From an uncultured Oscillospiraceae bacterium (GTDB lineage Bacteria; Bacillota; Clostridia; Oscillospirales; Ruminococcaceae), in assembly GCA_934446455.1 (NCBI GenBank), contig CAKSEE010000001.1:62001-126000 (forward strand): a stretch of DNA of 64,000 nucleotides, in the 5' to 3' direction. Of this stretch, positions 59,370 to 64,000 are shown one piece after another (the first letter of the stretch is position 1; every line of letters starts with the position of its first letter). The position numbers and the translations under genes were made by a program. The notes under the pieces are model-generated. The model worked only from the letters and a program-made list of their open reading frames with translations. It ran no database searches and was not told the origin of the DNA.

Positions 59370-60167
59370 TTACTTTTGTCCGAGTTCATATGCACGCTTT
59401 GTGCAGGCCTCGCACGCGTCGTCTACGACTTCTGTGAGCCTGCCCGCGTACAGCCTGTCAAGTCCCGCAAGCGTTGTGCCGCCCGGCGAGGACACCTGCT
59501 TTATAAGCTCGTCAACGCTCATGCCGCTGTCGGTGAGCATTCTCGCAGAGCCGTTGAGCGTCTGCGCAAAGAGCCTGAGCGCCGCGTCCCTGTCAATGCC
59601 GACCTTGCCCGCGTAGTCCACGAATCCCTTTGCGAAAAGGTAGATAAACGCAGGAGAAGAGCCGTTTATCGCAATGACCTCCTTCATCTTGTCGGAGGGT
59701 ATTTCCTCGGTTATGCCGCAAGAGCCGATAACCTTGCGCGCAAACGCGAATTCCGCGTCGCTCACGCCCTCGCCGCGGCTCATTGCGGAAGCGCCCGCGC
59801 CAAGCATCATCGGGGTGTTTGGCATAACAAGCACTACCTTTGCCTGCTGCGTTGTGCGTTCCTTTATATACTCCGCGGAAATGCCCGCGCAGATGGATAT
59901 TATGACCGTTCCCTCGCGCAGCGCGGGCTTTACCTCTGCAAGAACGCCGTCAAGCTGCTGCGGCTTTACCGCAAGCAGGAGATAGTCGCACTTTTCAACA
60001 AGCTCCCTTATGCTGTCCGCAGCGGTTGCGCCGAACTCCGTGAGCCCTGCGAGCTTCGCGGGGTCTGCGTCATACGCGAAAACCGCGGTGTTGCCGAGCT
60101 TTCCGTTAGCGCCCTTTATTATGGCGCAGCCCATGTTGCCAACGCCTATGAATCCAAGCTTAGTCAT
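59370..60167 (-). CDS. proC: Pyrroline-5-carboxylate reductase
   Basis: 265 residues. The NADP loop GFIGVGNMGCAI, LAVKPQQLD, VMPNTP and the late SPGGTT.AGL signature are present. It catalyses the last step of proline synthesis. The ATG lies inside the folT end (8-base overlap) with AAAGGCTG upstream, so it is cotranscribed with folT and thus falls under the THF riboswitch, an unusual pairing. Confidence 0.95.
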   Translation of the reverse strand: MTKLGFIGVGNMGCAIIKGANGKLGNTAVFAYDADPAKLAGLTEFGATAADSIRELVEKCDYLLLAVKPQQLDGVLAEVKPALREGTVIISICAGISAEYIKERTTQQAKVVLVMPNTPMMLGAGASAMSRGEGVSDAEFAFARKVIGSCGITEEIPSDKMKEVIAINGSSPAFIYLFAKGFVDYAGKVGIDRDAALRLFAQTLNGSARMLTDSGMSVDELIKQVSSPGGTTLAGLDRLYAGRLTEVVDDACEACTKRAYELGQK

Positions 60168-60762
60168 GTATCTCAGCCTTTCTGCTGCCCGCCCTGCGTA
60201 TTCTGCGGTCGTAAAGCTGCTTTACGGGCAGCAGCACCGCCATCATCATGTAGGAGCCGAGGCAGAACGTAATGATATTTGTTGCAATCCTTGCGTAAAT
60301 CAGCGCGCCGAGGCTTTCGCCCGTAATGAACCCGAAGCTGTAAAGCGCCATGGTGTTGAGCGTGAGGTTACATATCGCGCATACCGCAAAGCGCGCCGCC
60401 ACAATGCGGATAACGGTCTTTACGGTCTTTTCGCCGCTTACGTTGTACAGCACCATGCCGTAAATAAGCCCCTCAAGCCCTGTGATAAGCACAAGCCACG
60501 GGATAAACGCGCCGATGGGGTTCACAAGGTAGCCGATTATGTCTGTCAGCAGCCCCGCGAAGAAGCCCGCAACGGGTCCGAAAAGAATGCCTATCATCGA
60601 CAGCGGCAGGAACGTGAAGTTGATTTTTATAGCGTCCCCTATGCGTATCGACCCGAAGCCGTCAAGCACTACCGCCGCCGCAAGCAGCATTCCTATGGTT
60701 ACTATGCACTTTATGCTTTTAAGCTCACGCGCACTGTTCTTGAAGTTAAGAAAAAAAGCCAT
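60160..60762 (-). CDS. folT: ECF transporter S component, folate (FolT)
   Basis: 200 residues with about six transmembrane helices; the GSIRIGDAIKINFTFLPLSM stretch is typical of ECF S components, and GPVAGFFAGLLTDIIGYL follows as in FolT. It binds folate and works with the shared ECF energising module. The start at 60762 has GGAGG eight bases upstream. A THF riboswitch in the leader confirms the substrate. Confidence 0.9.
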   Translation of the reverse strand: MAFFLNFKNSARELKSIKCIVTIGMLLAAAVVLDGFGSIRIGDAIKINFTFLPLSMIGILFGPVAGFFAGLLTDIIGYLVNPIGAFIPWLVLITGLEGLIYGMVLYNVSGEKTVKTVIRIVAARFAVCAICNLTLNTMALYSFGFITGESLGALIYARIATNIITFCLGSYMMMAVLLPVKQLYDRRIRRAGSRKAEIHD

Positions 60763-60835
60763 AACTTTATCCTCCGTAACTTCGCTATATACAAACAGAA
60801 TACAAGTCAATGGCTCGATTATTCAATTAGTGTAC

Positions 60836-60928
60836 AGCGAGATGCGAGAACCGCACCGCGAGCGCTGCTCTTCGTCCTGACGGCAACTCTCCGTCCCTCA
60901 GGCACTTAACGCGCGGTTCTCTACTCTG
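60836..60928 (-). ncRNA. Tetrahydrofolate (THF) riboswitch
   Basis: On the minus strand the conserved AGAGTAG, GCGTTAAGTGCC, GGGACGG and GACGAAG blocks of the folT-type THF riboswitch appear in order. GAGAACCGC and GCGGTTCTC form a perfect closing stem; CCTGA/TCAGG and GACGG/CCGTC form the inner arms. It lies 75-165 bases ahead of folT and should lower folT-proC expression when THF is abundant. The expression platform is not obvious. Confidence 0.88.
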
Positions 60929-60957
60929 TCGCCCCGTATCGGGGTGATTTTCTCATT

Positions 60958-60983
60958 CTGCCGAAAAGCTGTTCAATCGGCAG
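60958..60983 (-). terminator. Stem after pfkA
   Basis: CTGCCGA and TCGGCAG pair nine bases after the pfkA stop; the minus strand continues AATGAGAAAATC without a T-run, so termination strength is doubtful. Confidence 0.4.
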
Positions 60984-60992
60984 GGAATCTTA

Positions 60993-61955
60993 TCAGAAGC
61001 TGATGTCGTTAGCGATCCGGTAACGGCGCATATCGAACGGCTTCTTCATTGCAAGAGCCTCCTGAATATCAACGTCGTATACCTTGCCGTCCTTAAGGCC
61101 GACAACGCGGTTGCCTATGCCCTTTTCGAGAAGCTCTACCGCATAGTAGCCCATTTCGCTTGCCATGACTCTGTCGCGTACCGTGGGGCTGCCGCCGCGC
61201 TGAACGTGACCGAGGATAGTAGCCCTGGACTCGATGCCCGTTTCCTCCTGAATGCGCTTTGCAAGCTCCTCAGTGCCGCCTACGCCCTCTGCGACAACGA
61301 TGATGAACTGCTCCTTGCCGCGCTCTCTGCCCGCCTTTATCTTTGCGGTGATGTCGTTGAAATCGTACTTTACCTCGGGTACGAGTATAGCCGTAGCGCC
61401 GCACGCAATGCCCGTGTTGAGCGCGATGTGACCTGCGCCTCTGCCCATAACCTCAACGACCGCGCAGCGCTCGTGGGAATGAGAGGTGTCGCGCAGCTTG
61501 TCAACAAGCTCCATAACGGTGTTCATAGCCGTGTCGTAGCCTATGGTGTATTCCGAACACTGGATATCGTTGTCGATAGTGCCGGGAAGTCCTACGCAGG
61601 GAACGCCCGCTTTGGAAAGGTCCGCAGCGCCTCTGAAGGAGCCGTCGCCGCCGATAACGACGATGCCAGCCATGTTATGCTCGTCGCATACCGCCTTTGC
61701 CTTGAGGACGTACTCCCACTCCTTGAACTCCTTGCAGCGTGCGGTGAATATCTCGGTGCCGCCGCGCTGAATGATGTCGGATACGTCGCCCGCCTTAAGC
61801 TCGATCATATCGTTGTGAAGAAGCCCGTTGTAGCCGCGGCGGATACCGATAACCCTGAAGCCCTTCTTGATAGCAGCGCGCGTTACCGCACGGACTGCCG
61901 CGTTCATGCCGGGAGCGTCGCCGCCGCTTGTAAGGACACCTATCGTTTTCTGCAT
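60993..61955 (-). CDS. pfkA: ATP-dependent 6-phosphofructokinase
   Basis: 320 residues. GVLTSGGDAPGMNAAVRA, the ATP site GGDGSFRGA, catalytic PGTIDNDI, and MGRGAGHIAL are present. The glycine before DGS is the mark of ATP-dependent rather than pyrophosphate-dependent enzymes. The start at 61955 has GGAGAG seven bases upstream. It follows dnaE, a common gene order in Firmicutes, with a terminator-like stem between them. Confidence 0.96.
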   Translation of the reverse strand: MQKTIGVLTSGGDAPGMNAAVRAVTRAAIKKGFRVIGIRRGYNGLLHNDMIELKAGDVSDIIQRGGTEIFTARCKEFKEWEYVLKAKAVCDEHNMAGIVVIGGDGSFRGAADLSKAGVPCVGLPGTIDNDIQCSEYTIGYDTAMNTVMELVDKLRDTSHSHERCAVVEVMGRGAGHIALNTGIACGATAILVPEVKYDFNDITAKIKAGRERGKEQFIIVVAEGVGGTEELAKRIQEETGIESRATILGHVQRGGSPTVRDRVMASEMGYYAVELLEKGIGNRVVGLKDGKVYDVDIQEALAMKKPFDMRRYRIANDISF

Positions 61956-62054
61956 AGTGATTCTCTCCATTTCTTAAAAGGCTCTGAGCCTTTTTTGTAT
62001 ATGTGACACACAGAGTATATACTCTGCGGCGCTATTCATCATATATTCTACTAC

Positions 62055-62084
62055 AAAAGCCCTCGACTAGTCAAGGGCTTTTTT
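62055..62084. terminator. Palindromic terminator between dnaE and pfkA
   Basis: AAAAGCCCT and AGGGCTTTT flank the palindrome GACTAGTC; T-runs occur on both sides (TTTTTTC on plus, TTTTG on minus). It should reduce dnaE readthrough into pfkA. Confidence 0.7.
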
Positions 62085-62169
62085 CAAATTAGCTAAATAA
62101 CGCAACGCGAATCGGGCTTTTTTAACAAAAAGCGCTCAGTTTTTCTGTCGTTATTGTGCAAAAAGCGCT

Positions 62170-64000
62170 TCAGCCGTCCGTGTTTCGTTTTTTTTCGCCG
62201 AAAGCCGCGCCCTGCCTTACCGCAACGCCGCCGCTGCCCACAAGGCGCTCGAGCCTGTCTGTAAGCTCCCTGCATATGCGCACGCCGTTAATGCCGCCAA
62301 GCCGCTTTACAGCGCGCGTATCCGCATAGCAAAGCCGTGCGGGGGAAATCCCCCTGTAGGCGCTCAGCAGCTCGCCGACGGCGTTTATAAGCGCGGCGTC
62401 ATGGCTTTGCACCTTAACGTAAAGCGTGCTTACGCCGTGCTGCGGCAGCGTCTGCGCCTTTGCCGCGCCCTCGCACACAAGGCTCGTTCTTCCGCCTTTT
62501 TTCGACAGGCGCGCCCGCAGCGAGTACACCTCGCCCTCCGCAAGTCTGCCCGTGCGCGCGTACGCGTCGGGGAACAGCACAAGCTCAGTTGTGCCCGTGC
62601 CGTCCTCGGCCTGCGCGAACGCCATAAGCGCCCCGCTTTTAGCCGTGTGCAGCCTGAACCCCGTAACAAGCGCCATAAGCGAAAACACGCGCCCCTCGGG
62701 CTGCGCCGCAGCGTCGCTTACAAACACGCAGTCCGCGTCCGCGCGGTCAAGGTACTGCGCGCTCGGGTGTCCCGAAAGGTAAAAGCCCACCGCGGCGCGC
62801 TCAAGCCCCAGAAGGTACGCTGCGGGGCGTTCCTGCGCGGGCGGGAACGCAAAGCCGCTCTCCTCCTCGCCGAACAGGTCGAGCTGCCCGCTCTCCTCTC
62901 TCGCGCGCTTTCTGCGGGCGTAGTCCAGCAGCGCCCCCGCAGCGGCGAGCTGCGCGCTCCTGCTGCGCGCAAAACCGCTAAGCGCTCCTGAGCCTATAAG
63001 CGTTTCAAGCGTTTTCACCGTAAGCGAAAGTCCCGCCGTTCTCACGCAGAAGTCCTCCTCGCTGAGGTACGCACCGTGCGCCTGCCTTTCATCGACAATG
63101 CCCTGCGCGCAGGCTCTGCCAAGGTTCTTCAGCCCGCACAGCCCGAAGCGTATCGCGCCGTTTTCGGGGGCGAAGTCAACAAGGCTTTTGTTTATGTCGG
63201 GCGGCAGCAGCTTAACGCCGTTTTCCGCAAGATCCGCGGCGTATTCCGCAACCTTTTCCGTCCAGTCCGACACGCTCGACATAAGCACCGACATATACTC
63301 CGCGTAGTAATACCTGCGCAGATACGCCGTTCTGTAGGCAAGCACGGCGTACGCCGCCGCGTGCGACTTATTGAACGCGTAGGAAGCGAACTGCGACATC
63401 TCGTCGAATATCCTCTGCGCGGTCTGCTCGTCAACGCCGTTTGCAAGCGCGCCGCAGTTCTCCTCCGTGCCGTAGATGAACGCGCTGCGCTCGTGTTCCA
63501 TAAGCTCGTGCTTTTTCTTTGCCATTGCGCGGCGCACAAGGTCCGCCCTGCCAAGGGAATAGCCCGCGACCGTGCGGCATATCTGCATTACCTGCTCCTG
63601 ATAGACTATGCAGCCGTAGGTAACGCTAAGAATGTCCTTCAGCAGCGGGTGCAGGTAGGTTATCTCCCCGGGCTTTTTGTGGCGGTTTGCAATATACGTC
63701 GGGATAGACGCCATAGGTCCGGGGCGGTATAGCGCGAGCGCCGCCGTCAAATCCTCCACCGAGACGGGGGAGAGCTGCGCCAGCACCGCGGTCATGCCCG
63801 CGCTTTCAAACTGAAATACGCCCTGCGTGCCGCCGTTTGAGAGCATTCTGTACACCTCGGGGTCGGCGTCGTCCGCGCTGTTTATGTCGAACTCGGGGCA
63901 AGAGCGCTTTATAAGGTCGCAGGTCTTTTTTATCACGGTGAGGTTTCTGAGCCCCAGAAAGTCCATTTTAAGCAGCCCGAGCTTTTCAAGCACGCCCATT
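62170..64000 (-). CDS. dnaE: DNA polymerase III alpha subunit, C-terminal part
   Basis: Only the last ~610 residues are in the window; the gene continues to the right. Visible are the end of the catalytic palm/fingers (GVFQFESAGM, ALYRPGPM, YGCIVYQEQVMQI), the helix-hairpin-helix region (KNLGRACAQGIV), and the OB fold region (LVTGFRLHTAKSGALMAF). Replicative polymerase of the cell. Domain order and the single frame suggest an intact gene. Confidence 0.94.
   Translation of the reverse strand, partial: MGVLEKLGLLKMDFLGLRNLTVIKKTCDLIKRSCPEFDINSADDADPEVYRMLSNGGTQGVFQFESAGMTAVLAQLSPVSVEDLTAALALYRPGPMASIPTYIANRHKKPGEITYLHPLLKDILSVTYGCIVYQEQVMQICRTVAGYSLGRADLVRRAMAKKKHELMEHERSAFIYGTEENCGALANGVDEQTAQRIFDEMSQFASYAFNKSHAAAYAVLAYRTAYLRRYYYAEYMSVLMSSVSDWTEKVAEYAADLAENGVKLLPPDINKSLVDFAPENGAIRFGLCGLKNLGRACAQGIVDERQAHGAYLSEEDFCVRTAGLSLTVKTLETLIGSGALSGFARSRSAQLAAAGALLDYARRKRAREESGQLDLFGEEESGFAFPPAQERPAAYLLGLERAAVGFYLSGHPSAQYLDRADADCVFVSDAAAQPEGRVFSLMALVTGFRLHTAKSGALMAFAQAEDGTGTTELVLFPDAYARTGRLAEGEVYSLRARLSKKGGRTSLVCEGAAKAQTLPQHGVSTLYVKVQSHDAALINAVGELLSAYRGISPARLCYADTRAVKRLGGINGVRICRELTDRLERLVGSGGVAVRQGAAFGEKKRNTDG

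Overview
The window joins two kinds of DNA. Positions 1 to about 33,420 hold most of a Tn1549/CTn-type integrative and conjugative element (ICE) of Firmicutes. It is visibly less GC-rich than what follows, and its left end lies outside the window. From 33,420 to 64,000 is GC-rich chromosome of an anaerobic, spore-forming, carbohydrate-using Clostridia member. The best guess is a Ruminococcus-like Oscillospirales. The evidence is a type I dockerin protein, paired GlgC/GlgD, pyruvate phosphate dikinase, SpoIIE with a Spo0A-type promoter, a SpoIIQ-like M23 protein and a folT THF riboswitch. Species cannot be named from sequence alone.

ICE layout, mostly on the minus strand and read from right to left. 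A right-end remnant abuts the ppdK 3' end. Next come a 186-aa protein with four internal repeats, a replication-initiator/DUF6017 gene broken by a frameshift, and a Nudix cargo gene. The mating-channel block follows: PcfB, VirD4, Maff2, TrbL/VirB6, a 134-aa protein, PrgI, VirB4, two tiny membrane proteins and a CD1108-type protein. It is interrupted by an EFR1 ferredoxin cargo gene on the plus strand. Then come DUF4315, DUF4366, an 81-aa protein, a low-GC 210-aa cargo gene and topoisomerase III. A Phd antitoxin stands beside a Doc toxin gene carrying a nonsense codon. The block ends with a 1202-aa ArdC/YodL-type protein, TTRAP, a small ORF, a 2675-aa methylase-helicase and a CHC2 zinc-finger protein. 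On the plus strand is a recombinase whose C-terminal third looks like a relaxase tail. A STAND/NB-ARC ATPase runs off the left edge. No intact relaxase is visible, so this copy looks decayed or dependent on help in trans.

Chromosome layout: ppdK; a MITE-like repeat; two tandem ComEA-like genes; a secreted 1397-aa protein of tandem modules plus five FN3 domains; a second palindromic repeat; the glgB-glgC-glgD glycogen operon; spoIIE; a TPR gene, dCMP deaminase and rsmA; GNAT genes, one a remnant; a MATE-MerR-small membrane protein operon with a MerR-type promoter; smpB; a dockerin/LRR/FIVAR protein; a SpoIIQ-like M23 protein; proC and folT behind a THF riboswitch; pfkA; and the 3' part of dnaE.

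The most unusual signals are in the ICE: (1) four evenly phased promoter-like repeats on the plus strand inside the minus-strand 186-aa gene, followed by an intrinsic terminator, which together suggest a short antisense RNA; (2) a tnpV gene with its own ribosome binding site, overprinted in another frame of the giant helicase gene; (3) the recombinase-relaxase chimera; (4) cargo genes sharing 5' and 3' flanks, which suggests cassette-like acquisition; (5) intrinsic terminators placed just ahead of many transfer genes, which suggests antitermination control.
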